Shown here piece after piece: positions 25,271 through 33,962 of a stretch of 64,000 bases of DNA. The position numbers were made by a program, and so were the translations under genes. Location of the stretch: contig JALHOL010000001.1 of the NCBI GenBank assembly GCA_022843025.1, forward strand, positions 62,001 through 126,000, given 5' to 3'. This DNA is from Paracoccaceae bacterium. Its GTDB lineage: Bacteria > Pseudomonadota > Alphaproteobacteria > Rhodobacterales > Rhodobacteraceae. Under the pieces are notes generated by a model. The model did not search any database. It saw only the letters and a list, made by a program, of their open reading frames with translations, and was not told the origin of the DNA. Numbering within the stretch: position 1 is the stretch's first letter; each line of letters opens with the position of its first letter.

Positions 25271-26598
25271 GCCTCACCCCCTGCCAATGCAATCAACGCC
25301 GCGCGACTTGCCGCGAAATCCGCCGGTTCATGCGCGCCCTGCCGGATCATCGCTGTCACCTGCGGCCAGAGACGGATCGCCTCATCTAGGTCGGGGTCCT
25401 GCCCCGGCACATAGCCGCCCATCAGCATCAGGTCGCGGTTGTCCATGTACAGCGTGATCATCCGGCGCAGCTTTTGCGCCGCCGCCCGATGCGCGGCATC
25501 GGTGATGTCGCTCATCACGCGGCTGGCCGATTGCGGCAGGTCCACCGCGGGGTAAACCCCCATCTGCGTCTGCCGCCGTGACAGCACGAAATGCCCGTCC
25601 AGAATGGCCCGCGCGGTATCCACCACCGGGTCATTCGTCGTGTCATCCCCATCCGCCAGAACCGTATAGATCGCCGTGATCGCACCTTCGCCCGGCAGTC
25701 CCGGCCCCGTGCGTTCGATCAGCCCGGGGATCAGCGACACCACCGATGGCGGATAGCCCTTCGCCGTGGGCTGTTCGCCCAAAGCCAACCCGATCTCGCG
25801 CTGGGCATGGGCCACCCGCGTCAGGCTGTCGATGATCAGCAGCACCTGCTTGCCTTTGCTGCGGAAATGTTCGGCAATCGCCGTCGCCCGCCGCGCCGCA
25901 CGCAATCGCAGCAGGGGCGACCGGTCGGCAGGCACGGCCACCATGCAAATGCGCTTGGCCGCCTCGCCTTGCATCACAGACCGCACAAAGGCCCCAACCT
26001 CGCGCGCCCGTTCACCGATCAGGCCAACGACGATGACATCCGCCTCGGTGTATCGCGCCATCATCTCCATCAGCACCGATTTGCCGACGCCCGATCCCGC
26101 GATGATCCCCACACGCTGCCCGCGCCCCACGGTCAGCGCGGCGTTTATGATCCGCACCCCCACGTCCAGTGGCCGATCCACCGGCGTCCGCGCCAGCGGG
26201 TTCATCAACCGCCCGGCCAGCGGCCATGTCGCGTCACAACGCGGCGCAGGCAACCCGTCCAGCGGATGCCCTTCTGCATCCACCACCCGGCCCAGCAGCG
26301 CCTCGCCCACCTCGGCCGCCTGCCCGCCGTCGATCACACGGACTTTCGCCCCTGCAATGATCCCCGCGCCAGGCTGGTTGAGGAACATCAGCACATGCCC
26401 ACCGGCAAAGCCGATCACCTCGCCCTGCACCACATCGCCGCTTTCCGTGGCGATCTCGCACAGCGTGCCGGGGCTGGCCGGGAAACCCGTCGCCTCGAGG
26501 ATCAGCCCGTCATAGCGCAGCACGCGCCCCTCGATCCGCAGCGCGGGTACGGCCACCTGCCGCGCCACTGCTGCGCCGATCTGGTCCATCAGGCTCAT
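25267..26598 (-). CDS. fliI: FliI, flagellar export ATPase
   Basis: A 443-residue F1-type ATPase. Walker A is GSGVGKS (GQRVGIIAGSGVGKSVLMEM), Walker B lies in KQVLLIIDSLTRVAHAQREI, and the GEQPTAKGYPPSVVSLIPGL segment is typical of FliI. It forms a hexamer beneath the export gate with FliH and FliJ and helps unfold or deliver substrates. It overlaps fliH by four bases upstream and fliJ by four downstream. Confidence 0.97.
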   Translation of the reverse strand: MSLMDQIGAAVARQVAVPALRIEGRVLRYDGLILEATGFPASPGTLCEIATESGDVVQGEVIGFAGGHVLMFLNQPGAGIIAGAKVRVIDGGQAAEVGEALLGRVVDAEGHPLDGLPAPRCDATWPLAGRLMNPLARTPVDRPLDVGVRIINAALTVGRGQRVGIIAGSGVGKSVLMEMMARYTEADVIVVGLIGERAREVGAFVRSVMQGEAAKRICMVAVPADRSPLLRLRAARRATAIAEHFRSKGKQVLLIIDSLTRVAHAQREIGLALGEQPTAKGYPPSVVSLIPGLIERTGPGLPGEGAITAIYTVLADGDDTTNDPVVDTARAILDGHFVLSRRQTQMGVYPAVDLPQSASRVMSDITDAAHRAAAQKLRRMITLYMDNRDLMLMGGYVPGQDPDLDEAIRLWPQVTAMIRQGAHEPADFAASRAALIALAGGEA

Positions 26599-27353
26599 TC
26601 TCCGGCCTCCAGCAGATCGGCCAGCCGGATGCCTTCGGCGCGCACCTCCACATCGCCCCGCGACAGCCGCGCATCGGCGATCAGCTCTGCCGTGCCAGTC
26701 ACCTCCAGCCCCGCCAGATGCGGCGTGATCACCGTCAGATCGTCGGGGTTCAGCCTGACGGAAACCGCCCGCACCCCTTGCGCCACGCGGTCGGCCATCG
26801 CCTCTACCCGTGCGGCAAAGGCGGTGGGCAGCGCGTCGATCATCTGCCCCGCCCGTTCCGCCGCCAGCCGCCGCACGGCCGCTGCCATCACCCCTGCAAT
26901 CTCTTCGGCCAAATCCGGCCCACCCGTCAGCCCGGCCAGCGCGGCGACAAAGGCATTGCGCGCCGGCACCAGCCCCGCCTCCGCCTCGGCCAGCGCAGCG
27001 GCGCGTCCCTCGATCCGGCCTTCTTCCAACCCGTCGGCGCGGCCTGCGGCATAGCCCTCACCCCGCGCCTCGGCCAACCGCCGGGCGGGATCTTCCACCA
27101 TCGGGGCAGGGGCCATCTCAATCGCATCGGCCCCAAGCACCTCGCCGCCAAGCACGGCCTCGGATGATGCCTCGCTATCGTCCAGCAGCACCCCCGCCGG
27201 ATCGACGCGCCGCACCTCCTCCAGCCGCGCGCGGCGGAAGGTGGCGTCCTGTGGCGCCATCGGCGCCGATCCGGTAAATCCCTTCTGCGATGATGCGCGG
27301 ATCAGCGCCATCAACTCGGCCGTTCCCATCCGTGGGCTTTCCCCTGTGCTCAT
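26595..27353 (-). CDS. fliH: FliH, export ATPase regulator
   Basis: A 252-residue protein between fliG and fliI. The middle is rich in Ala/Glu with GxxxA-like spacing (ARGEGYAAGRADGLEEGRIE), characteristic of the FliH coiled coil, and the C-terminal V-ATPase E-like domain includes VRLNPDDLTVITPHLAG. It holds FliI at the C-ring through FliN. The N-terminus is divergent, so it was recognised by pattern and position. Confidence 0.88.
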   Translation of the reverse strand: MSTGESPRMGTAELMALIRASSQKGFTGSAPMAPQDATFRRARLEEVRRVDPAGVLLDDSEASSEAVLGGEVLGADAIEMAPAPMVEDPARRLAEARGEGYAAGRADGLEEGRIEGRAAALAEAEAGLVPARNAFVAALAGLTGGPDLAEEIAGVMAAAVRRLAAERAGQMIDALPTAFAARVEAMADRVAQGVRAVSVRLNPDDLTVITPHLAGLEVTGTAELIADARLSRGDVEVRAEGIRLADLLEAGE

Positions 27354-27356
27354 CGC

Positions 27357-28406
27357 TTACACCATCTGCTCGCCGCCGCGGCCCGCGAGCACGATCGTGC
27401 CTTCGTCCGAAAGCTTGCGCGCCATGGCCACGATGGTCTTTTGCGCCTCCTGCACATCGGTCAGGCGGACAGGCCCCATCGCCTCCATCTCGTCGCGCAG
27501 GTTGGCCGCGGCCCGGCTCGACATGCAGCCCAGCATCTTGTCGCGCAGACCTTCGCTGGTGCCCTTCAGCGCCAGCACAAGCTGTTCGTTGTCCACATTG
27601 CGCAGCAGGGTCTGCAAGGACCGATCGTCGGATTTCTCCAGATTGTCGAAGACGAACATGTTGTCCACGATCGACTGCATCAGGTCCTTATCTTCTTTGC
27701 GCACCTCGCGCATGATCCGCTGCTCGGTCTGCGTGCGGGTGAAATTCATGATCCGCGCCGCTGCCTTGACCCCGCCAATCTGGCTGGCCCGCGTCGTGGC
27801 CGATGCCTTGAACTTGCGCTGCATCACCTCTTCCAGATCACGCAGCGCCTCGGGCTGGATCGATGTCAGGTCCGCGATGCGGCGGATGATGTCGGGCTGG
27901 GTGCCTTCGGGCAGTAGTGTCAGCACGTCGGCGGCAAGCGCATGTTCCAGGCAGGCAATGACCAGCGCGATGATCTGCGGATGTTCGTCCACGATCAGCT
28001 CCGCGATGGATTTTGCATCCATCCAGTCCAGAATTTCAATCGGCCGCTCGGCAGATGACGGGTTGATCCGGCTGATGATCGACTGCGCCTTGTCCTCGCC
28101 CAACGCCTCGGTCATCACGGACCGGATATAGACCGGCGCGCCATGGTTCAGCCCCGTCTCACGGTTCAGCCCGACCAGAAACTCCTCAACCACATGTTCC
28201 AGCGTCAGTTGGTCCACATCCCCCAGCGAATACATCGCCGCACCCAGCTGCTGCACTTCGGCCGGGGTCAGGTTGCGCAGCACCGCGGCCGCCGCACGTT
28301 CCCCGAACAGCATCATCAATACCGCCGCCCGCTGAATGGCGGTGAGCTTCGCCAAAGGCGGCGGCGCAGGCTGGGTAGAGGCGCCGGCAGGGCGGGGGGC
28401 GGGCAT
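27357..28406 (-). CDS. fliG: FliG, motor switch and torque protein
   Basis: A 349-residue protein. It has the EHPQ motif (IVDEHPQIIALVIACLE) in the middle domain and a C-terminal domain with the charged torque helix (DKMLGCMSSRAAANLRDEME) that meets MotA. It starts at ATG 28406 with GGAG seven bases before. It forms the upper C-ring on FliF. A 70-base gap separates it from fliF with no promoter that I can see. Confidence 0.97.
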   Translation of the reverse strand: MPAPRPAGASTQPAPPPLAKLTAIQRAAVLMMLFGERAAAAVLRNLTPAEVQQLGAAMYSLGDVDQLTLEHVVEEFLVGLNRETGLNHGAPVYIRSVMTEALGEDKAQSIISRINPSSAERPIEILDWMDAKSIAELIVDEHPQIIALVIACLEHALAADVLTLLPEGTQPDIIRRIADLTSIQPEALRDLEEVMQRKFKASATTRASQIGGVKAAARIMNFTRTQTEQRIMREVRKEDKDLMQSIVDNMFVFDNLEKSDDRSLQTLLRNVDNEQLVLALKGTSEGLRDKMLGCMSSRAAANLRDEMEAMGPVRLTDVQEAQKTIVAMARKLSDEGTIVLAGRGGEQMV

Positions 28407-28476
28407 TGTGGTGCTCCTTCTTCAGTCAGTCTCTTGGGGCAGTCTCGGCGGGTCATCTCGTCAGGGCGGCGGGCGC

Positions 28477-30189
28477 TTACGCCCCCGGCGTCCTGTCCAT
28501 GTCGTCCTTCATCATCCGTTGCAGCACCGATGCGATCCGGCCCGGGTCTTCGGCCACGATCTGGCGCAGCACGGCGAACTTCTCTTCGCGGGTCACATTC
28601 GCGCCCAATGCGGCACTGGCCAGCCTTGTCCGCCGCGCTTCCAGGCGGGCCTGCACATCATCCAGACTGTCGCCCGCCGCCACCTCGACGCCGCCCAGCC
28701 CGCCAAGGTTCATACCACCCGAACCCGCCGCCGCCTCGCCCGAGAAATTCGCCCGCGTCAGCAGCGGCCGGATGATCCCCAGTGCAACAATCGCGATCAG
28801 CGCGATCAGCCCCAACTGGCGCAGCACTTCGGGCAGCCAGGACAGGTCGGTCGGCGCTTCCACCATCACCGCATCCATAAAGGGCTGTGCGGTGATGGTG
28901 ATCGTATCCCCGCGCGCCTCATCAAACCCGATGGCCGATTGCGCCAGCATTTCCAGATCGGCCTTAAGGTCGGCCGGCAACAGCGGTGCGGGCGGTGCGC
29001 CTTCTTCCACCGGGGTCGCCGGCGGGATCGCCCGCATCAGGATGGCCGCACTGATCCGCGTGATCTGTGCGGTGGCGGGCTGCGTGGTTTCCACCGTGCG
29101 GCTCACCTCATAGTTCTTCGTTGTCCCCGATGACCGGTTGGTGATCGCCCCGGCCAAGGGCAGCGCCCCCGTCGCCTCGCCCGCAGGCACCAGATCGGCC
29201 TGATTGGGCGGCGCATTGGCCACCGCGCCGGGAATGCCCCGCGCCTCCGGCTCGCTGCTTTCCACCAGTTCCGATTGTTCGGACCGCAGCGCCGTCGCTG
29301 CAGGGTCAACCCGTTCCTCGGTGATCTGGCTCTGGGTGAAATCCATATCCACCGTCACCTGCACCGACAGGTTGCCCGGTCCCGCAATCGGCGTCAGCAG
29401 GGCTTCGATCCGCTCACGATACAGCCGTTCCACCTCAAGGCGGTGCTGCAACTGACGGTCCGACACCTGCGCCGCCGGATCGTCCGATCCGCGCGACAAC
29501 AGCCGCCCCATCTGATCCACCACCGATACATCGCCCCGCGCCATGCCGGGCACCGAAGTGGACACCAGGTTCACGATGGCCTCCACCTGCGATGCTTCCA
29601 GCACCCGACCGGGGGCAAGCTGAAGGAAGACCGACGCCTTGGGCGGTTGCGTATCCCGCAGGAACGCCGATTTCTCTGGCAGCGCCAGATGCACCCGCGC
29701 CTGCGCCACCGCCGATATTTCGGCAATCGACCGCGCCAGATCCAGTTCCTGCGCCTGCCGCAGCCGCGCCCCTTCCACCGACCGGCTCGCCCCCATCGGC
29801 AATTCCGTCAGCACGTCATTCGCATCCGGCAATGATTGCGGCAGCCCCTGCGATGCCAGTTGCATCCGCGCGCGGTGATAGTCCGCCGACGGCACCTCGA
29901 CCTGGCCCGTCATGCTGTCGATCGTGGCATTGATCCCCGCCGATCCCAGCGCATCCATAACCAGCGCTTTGTCCGCCTCGGCCAGCCCCGGGAACAGCAC
30001 CATCCGCGCCGGTTCGCGCAGCAAAAGCCACCCCCCCACCGCCAGCACCGCCACCCCCAGCATCAGGATCGCAGGCATCGCCCGGCGCAGCGCGGGCTGG
30101 TTGCCCATCCGCATCACATTGCTGACGGCGCCCTTCATCTGCGCCACCATCGCATTGCCGCCACTCATCGGAACCGGGGTCATTGCCAT
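28477..30189 (-). CDS. fliF: FliF, MS-ring protein
   Basis: A 570-residue protein. Two membrane helices near residues 40-58 (ILMLGVAVLAVGGWLLL) and 460-485 (LGLIALIAIVALGIIRPLL) flank a large periplasmic part with ring-building motifs (GLPQSLPDANDVLTELPMGA, DLARSIAEISAVAQARVHLA). The C-terminal cytoplasmic end binds FliG. It is the first ring assembled in the inner membrane and the platform for export gate and C-ring. Confidence 0.97.
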   Translation of the reverse strand: MAMTPVPMSGGNAMVAQMKGAVSNVMRMGNQPALRRAMPAILMLGVAVLAVGGWLLLREPARMVLFPGLAEADKALVMDALGSAGINATIDSMTGQVEVPSADYHRARMQLASQGLPQSLPDANDVLTELPMGASRSVEGARLRQAQELDLARSIAEISAVAQARVHLALPEKSAFLRDTQPPKASVFLQLAPGRVLEASQVEAIVNLVSTSVPGMARGDVSVVDQMGRLLSRGSDDPAAQVSDRQLQHRLEVERLYRERIEALLTPIAGPGNLSVQVTVDMDFTQSQITEERVDPAATALRSEQSELVESSEPEARGIPGAVANAPPNQADLVPAGEATGALPLAGAITNRSSGTTKNYEVSRTVETTQPATAQITRISAAILMRAIPPATPVEEGAPPAPLLPADLKADLEMLAQSAIGFDEARGDTITITAQPFMDAVMVEAPTDLSWLPEVLRQLGLIALIAIVALGIIRPLLTRANFSGEAAAGSGGMNLGGLGGVEVAAGDSLDDVQARLEARRTRLASAALGANVTREEKFAVLRQIVAEDPGRIASVLQRMMKDDMDRTPGA

Positions 30190-30213
30190 CTTGTGTCAGT
30201 CCTTCGCCCGGTC

Positions 30214-30549
30214 TCAGACCGGCATGTTCATGATGTCGCGATAGGCGCCCAGCGCCTTGTTCCGCACGTTCAGCGCAAACTGAAACCCAAGGGATGAGAT
30301 CTGCTGATCCACCATCACCGAGGCGAGGTCGGTCTCCCGCCCCATTTCAAAGGCCTTGGCCGATTCCGATGCCTTGGTCTGCGCTGCCGCCAGATCGTCG
30401 ATCGCGCCCGAAATCCGTGCGCCAAATCCGCTGTCCTTGGTGCCCTGCGCGCCCAGCGGCCCGCTGGCTGCGCCCGCTTGCGTAGGCCCCTCGGGGCGGA
30501 TCACCCCCGCCGCAAAGGGCGTAAACCCGTTGACCGGTCCCACCGTCAT
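30214..30549 (-). CDS. fliE: FliE, MS-ring/rod adaptor
   Basis: A 111-residue protein whose C-terminal half carries the FliE signature (EMGRETDLASVMVDQQISSL, then FALNVRNKALGAYRDIMNMP). It connects the FliF ring to the proximal rod and is the first rod component exported. A GGGGGAA precedes its ATG, which lies 16 bases after fleT. Confidence 0.94.
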   Translation of the reverse strand: MTVGPVNGFTPFAAGVIRPEGPTQAGAASGPLGAQGTKDSGFGARISGAIDDLAAAQTKASESAKAFEMGRETDLASVMVDQQISSLGFQFALNVRNKALGAYRDIMNMPV

Positions 30550-30565
30550 TGTTCATTCCCCCGGA

Positions 30566-31702
30566 TCAGACGGCGCGCGCCATCAGCCGCGTCACGGTGG
30601 GCGTGGCGGCATGGATCAGCAGATCAGCCGGGGTGATCTTGCCACCTTCCTGCATCACCAGCGCGCGCTGGATCACATTCTCCAGCTCGCGCACATTGCC
30701 CGGCCAATCATGCGCCACCAGCGCCGACAGCGCCTCTTGCGTCAGCATCGGCAGCGGGTGGCCTGCCTGCGTGTGCCGCCGCACCATCGCCACGGCCAGA
30801 ACCGGAATGTCATCGGGCCGCTCGCACAGCGCCTGGGTCGTCAGCGGGAACACGTTCAGGCGATAGAACAGATCTTCACGGAACCGCCGCGCCCGCACTT
30901 CTTCCGGCATGTCGCGGTTCGACGTGGCGATCACGCGGATGTCGACGGGCACTTCCTTCTGCGCGCCAATCGGCGTCAGCGACCGCTCCTGCAGCACGCG
31001 CAGCAGCTTTGATTGCAGGCCCATCGGCATTTCCGAGATTTCGTCCAGCATCAGCGTGCCGCCCTCGGCCGCGCGGATGATGCCCTTGTTGGCATTCGAC
31101 GCCCCGGTGAACGCGCCCTTCTCATGGCCGAACAGAATGGCCTCCAACATGTTCTCCGGGATCGCCGCGCAGTTGATCGCAACGAATGGCGCAGCCGCAC
31201 GGCGGCTTGCCGCATGAACCTGCCGCGCCAGCACTTCCTTGCCCGAACCGGTCGGCCCGTTGATGAACACGGTCACATCGGTCCGTGCGACGCGGCTTGC
31301 CAGATCGATCAGCTGCCCCGTTTCGGAATCGGCGGCCACCATGGCCTGCACCTGCCCGCCAATCAGATCGACCAGCATCATCAGCCCGGCGTCACGCAGC
31401 GCGACCTGCCCGGTCGCTGGCAGCGCCACACGCAGCATCCGCCCGCCCAGTTCTTCAGTCACGCCAAAGACCGCCGCGCCCTCGCTGACAACCACCAGGG
31501 ATTTCGCCCCGCAGCCGCGCGCCATCTCGGCCAATCCCTTGGCCCCGCCCAGCTTTGCTTCTGCCGCCACCGATGCCACCAGCACCTGCACGGCACCCGC
31601 AGGCTTTGCCCCCCGCTCCACCGCCACACGGCGGCGGGCCAGCAGTTGCGCCACGGCATGGGCGGCCTCAAAGGCATCGTCAAGGATGTGGATCAGGGCC
31701 AT
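30566..31702 (-). CDS. fleT: FleT-like sigma-54 activator without helix-turn-helix
   Basis: The ATG at 31702 is preferred (GGAG seven bases ahead) over 31717. The 378-residue protein has an N-terminal receiver-like region (residues 1-115) without a clear phospho-acceptor, then a full AAA+ domain: Walker A GPTGSGKE (149-156), GAFTGA (196-201), [10 protein letters not shown]. It ends about 25 residues after the AAA+ lid with no Fis-like helix-turn-helix. It therefore probably cannot bind DNA alone and would act with FleQ, as reported for R. sphaeroides FleT. It heads the fleT-fliE-fliF-fliG-fliH-fliI-fliJ operon under a sigma-54 promoter at 31746-31760. Confidence 0.88.
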   Translation of the reverse strand: MALIHILDDAFEAAHAVAQLLARRRVAVERGAKPAGAVQVLVASVAAEAKLGGAKGLAEMARGCGAKSLVVVSEGAAVFGVTEELGGRMLRVALPATGQVALRDAGLMMLVDLIGGQVQAMVAADSETGQLIDLASRVARTDVTVFINGPTGSGKEVLARQVHAASRRAAAPFVAINCAAIPENMLEAILFGHEKGAFTGASNANKGIIRAAEGGTLMLDEISEMPMGLQSKLLRVLQERSLTPIGAQKEVPVDIRVIATSNRDMPEEVRARRFREDLFYRLNVFPLTTQALCERPDDIPVLAVAMVRRHTQAGHPLPMLTQEALSALVAHDWPGNVRELENVIQRALVMQEGGKITPADLLIHAATPTVTRLMARAV

Positions 31703-31745
31703 TGTCTTGCTCCGCATGTTGGTCCGGCATTCGGAGGGGTAAGAG

Positions 31746-31760
31746 GCAGGAAGCGTGCCA
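31746..31760 (-). promoter_or_regulatory. Sigma-54 promoter of the fleT-fliE-fliJ operon
   Basis: TGGCACG-CTTC-CTGC on the minus strand has an exact -24 element and one change in the -12 (CTGC for TTGC), with correct spacing. The fleT ATG is 43 bases downstream. Confidence 0.82.
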
Positions 31761-31787
31761 CCTCTGGCTGATGACGAAAAAAAACAT

Positions 31788-31827
31788 GCGAAACGCCCTA
31801 AACTTGCGATCTAGACGGCCGTTTCGC
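31788..31827. repeat. Inverted repeat upstream of the fleT promoter, possible activator site
   Basis: GCGAAACG (31788-31795) and CGTTTCGC (31820-31827) are exact inverse copies 24 bases apart, spanning about -53 to -92 from the predicted fleT start. Enhancer sites for sigma-54 activators often lie in this range. That FleQ binds here is conjecture. Confidence 0.35.
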
Positions 31828-32184
31828 AGGCCTGCCACAGGAAGGACACAAGATTTCTGACTCGCCTCAGGTCCTTTTGCGCGCCTCTCGATTTCCCGAC
31901 ACGACTTTCGCACCACCCCGACCCATACCTTTGTCGGGCGGCCATCCAGACCGTCACGAAGACCCCTTCCGCGCGGTATCCGGCCCCTCCCTTGGGCAGC
32001 CGCGCACCTGTCCGAATCTCTGAATCGCTGCTTGCCCGGGTATCGCGACAAAGGGGCCATCGGACCGGCCCCTGGGATGGCCAGAACGCCGCGCCAGAAC
32101 CCGGAAAACCCCAACAATCATTAATATTTTAAGGGAATCCCATCCGTCCGGATGTAGGTCTGCCTAGCCGAAAATCCCATACTC

Positions 32185-32200
32185 CGGCATCGGTATTGCC
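32185..32200 (+). promoter_or_regulatory. Candidate sigma-54 promoter of the 32311 gene
   Basis: CGGCATC-GGTA-TTGCC keeps GG and GC 10 bases apart and the TTGC core, but has mismatches in the -24 box. It would start transcription about 100 bases before the ATG at 32311. Confidence 0.45.
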
Positions 32201-32310
32201 CCTCCTTCCCCTGTTTAACGAAGCGTGTCAGACACCTTTTCAACGCAATTCAAACCCGGCGCAGAACAGGCATCCTGCCACAGCGCACCAGTTCATCGGA
32301 AAGGTTCACC

Positions 32311-32814
32311 ATGTACGCGATCCGCCAGACCACGCCGCGCTTTGACGATGTCACCGAACAGCGCCAGGGCTTCACACGTGCGCCCCTCACCGCCGCGGTC
32401 CTGTCTGATCAGCCCGCGCGTCTGGCCAAGGCGCTTGCGACCCAGTCCATCGCCATGATCGACGCCACGGAATGCGATCTTGCGCTTCTGCTGCGCGATG
32501 CGCCCGACATGCTGGTGATCGATCTGGACCCGGCAGAGATGCCCATCCGCCGCATCGCACTTCTGGTGGCACAACTCGGCTGGCTGCGCCGCGATCTGGT
32601 CATCGCCGTGTCGCGCCGCACAGCGGTTGCGGTGCGCGGCTTCAAACTTGACGTGATCTTCGACACCGAAGCCGATGCCGACACGCTGGCCAACAGCTTT
32701 TGCGAAGCCGCCCGCCTGCTGGCCCATTCGCGCCTCCGCCCGGCCACTGACACCGTGCCCGCCGCGCCGGTGATGCGTCAGGCCACCGCCCGTCGCGCCA
32801 CACTGTTCGGCTGA
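32311..32814 (+). CDS. Stand-alone pseudo-receiver-like protein in the flagellar cluster
   Basis: A 167-residue protein with GGAAAGG ahead of its ATG. No family is recognised with certainty. The order of short hydrophobic strands and helices (TAAVLSD, SIAMIDAT, DMLVIDLDP, DLVIAVSRR, DVIFDTEAD, then a final helix) suggests an alpha/beta receiver-like fold without a clear acid pocket. It lies between the fleT promoter region and fliS, possibly under a sigma-54 promoter. FleQ here lacks its N-terminal FleQ/receiver domain, so this could be a separate regulatory partner; that is speculation. Confidence 0.7.
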   Translation: MYAIRQTTPRFDDVTEQRQGFTRAPLTAAVLSDQPARLAKALATQSIAMIDATECDLALLLRDAPDMLVIDLDPAEMPIRRIALLVAQLGWLRRDLVIAVSRRTAVAVRGFKLDVIFDTEADADTLANSFCEAARLLAHSRLRPATDTVPAAPVMRQATARRATLFG

Positions 32815-32903
32815 TATCAACTCTTGCTGCAGGCGGGGGCGGGTTGGCAGATATGCCTCCCGCCCTTCCGCATTTTTACGCCCCTCTCAGCCGCCCATGG
32901 CCC

Positions 32904-32930
32904 TAAGAAATCCCCGTCCCGCGTCGTTTG
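32904..32930 (+). promoter_or_regulatory. Sigma-28 (FliA) promoter of fliS
   Basis: TAAG (32904-32907), 15 bases, then GTCGTTTG (32923-32930) follows the sigma-28 layout TAAA-N15-GCCGATAA. The fliS ATG is 60 bases downstream. Confidence 0.6.
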
Positions 32931-32990
32931 AATATGCAAGGCCGAAGAACACCGCGCCGCTTGTTTCGAACCACCAAAAGGACCATTGCC

Positions 32991-33386
32991 ATGAGCTTTC
33001 TCGATGCCCGCGCCCAGTACCGCCGCACCGATAATGGCGAGGCGCTCAGCGTCGAAAGCCCGCATGGCATCATCCTTGTGACGCTGCGCGAACTGGAACG
33101 CTCGCTGCGCGTTCTGGCGGCGGCAGAGCCGGACCGCACCTATCCCAGCCAGCACGTCAACCGCGCCTTCACCGCCATCTACATCTTGCAATCCAGCCTG
33201 GATTTCGAAAAGGGCGGCGAGATTTCGGATAACCTCTTCCGCGTCTATGAATACTGCCGTCTCCGCGTGGCCGAAGCCTTCCGCCGTGAACCATCGCCCA
33301 AGCTGGCCGAATGCGCCGATCACATCGCCAACCTTCTGTCGGCATGGCAGCAAATCGGAACCGTCCGCAGCGAGAACGCAGCATGA
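32991..33386 (+). CDS. fliS: FliS, flagellin export chaperone
   Basis: The ATG at 32991 (AAAGGA upstream) gives 131 residues. The FliS pattern is present: SPHGIILVTLRELERSLRVL near the start, corresponding to the SPHxLIxMLxxG motif, then a conserved helix (NRAFTAIYILQSSLDFEKGG) and a DNLFRVYEYCRLRVAEA helix. It binds the flagellin C-terminus to prevent premature polymerisation. It is translationally coupled to the next gene (ATGA). Confidence 0.9.
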   Translation: MSFLDARAQYRRTDNGEALSVESPHGIILVTLRELERSLRVLAAAEPDRTYPSQHVNRAFTAIYILQSSLDFEKGGEISDNLFRVYEYCRLRVAEAFRREPSPKLAECADHIANLLSAWQQIGTVRSENAA

Positions 33387-33664
33387 CGCAGATGACCGAT
33401 CCCGCCCGCATCGAACTCGCGGTGCTCGAGGCCGACCTGAACACGGCAATCCGGAACGGCGATCCGGAACAGATCCTGCTTTGCGCCACTGCGATGGATC
33501 GTCTGTCGCGCGGCCTCGCCCCGCATCAGCAGGCCATCGCCCGCCACGCGCAATCTGTTGTCGCCGGGGCCATCACCGCGCTGGAACTGGTTCTCAACCG
33601 CAGCCGCAACGAACCGCGCCAGACCCGCAAGATGCGCGCGGCCTATAGCGGCGGTCAGGGCTGA
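33383..33664 (+). CDS. Small helical protein in the fliT position
   Basis: A 93-residue, mostly helical protein whose ATG overlaps the fliS stop. Typical stretches are ELAVLEADLNTAIRNGD and AIARHAQSVVAGAITALELV. FliT (FliD chaperone) commonly follows fliS and has this size and helical content, but I see no decisive FliT motif. An export chaperone role is a guess from context. Confidence 0.7.
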   Translation: MTQMTDPARIELAVLEADLNTAIRNGDPEQILLCATAMDRLSRGLAPHQQAIARHAQSVVAGAITALELVLNRSRNEPRQTRKMRAAYSGGQG

Positions 33665-33671
33665 ACCCACC

Positions 33672-33962
33672 GTGGATACAGCGGACCTCATGGCCGACGC
33701 GCCCCTTGCCGACCCGCCGCCGCCGCAACGCAAAAAGCGGCGGCAGGGGCCTGCCGCGCCCTGCAACCGTTGTCTGAATATTCGCTGGTTCCTGCTGTCG
33801 GCCGCGCCGCTGCTGGGGCTGGGCTTGCTCGACCCGGTTCTCACCAACAGCCTGCTGTCAAACCTGCCCGATCTGCGCCAACTGGTGCTGTGGTTCCCGC
33901 TGGTGATCGCGGGAACCTTCCTTTACCGCCTGCTTACCTGGCGTCGGCAGCAAGACCGCTGA
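33672..33962 (+). CDS. Small two-helix membrane protein with a CxxC motif
   Basis: About 96 residues from GTG 33672 (or 90 from ATG 33690; neither has a strong ribosome site). A basic stretch (RKKRRQ) and PCNRC precede two membrane helices (WFLLSAAPLLGLGLLDPVL and LVLWFPLVIAGTFLYRLL). It follows the fliS pair by seven bases. The family is not recognised. The CxxC beside the helix could bind a metal or be redox active. Confidence 0.6.
   Translation: MDTADLMADAPLADPPPPQRKKRRQGPAAPCNRCLNIRWFLLSAAPLLGLGLLDPVLTNSLLSNLPDLRQLVLWFPLVIAGTFLYRLLTWRRQQDR

Larger units (their letters stand above)
31761..32310. other. 550-base intergenic region between fleT and the 32311 gene
   Basis: A divergent regulatory region with no coding sequence that I can support. 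It holds the upstream part of the fleT promoter, the inverted repeat at 31788-31827, a stem AGGGGCC/GGCCCCT (32052-32058 with 32067-32073) without a T-run, an AT-rich patch near 32120-32133, and a candidate rightward sigma-54 promoter at 32185-32200. The rest is featureless. Confidence 0.6.

Noticed and set aside
23437-25389. 650-residue plus-strand frame opposite fliK and fliJ
   Set aside because: Arg/Pro/His-rich with no motif; both minus-strand genes are well supported and in operon order.
31680-32117. 145-residue minus-strand frame upstream of fleT
   Set aside because: It covers the sigma-54 promoter and the fleT start in another frame and has no ribosome site or family likeness.
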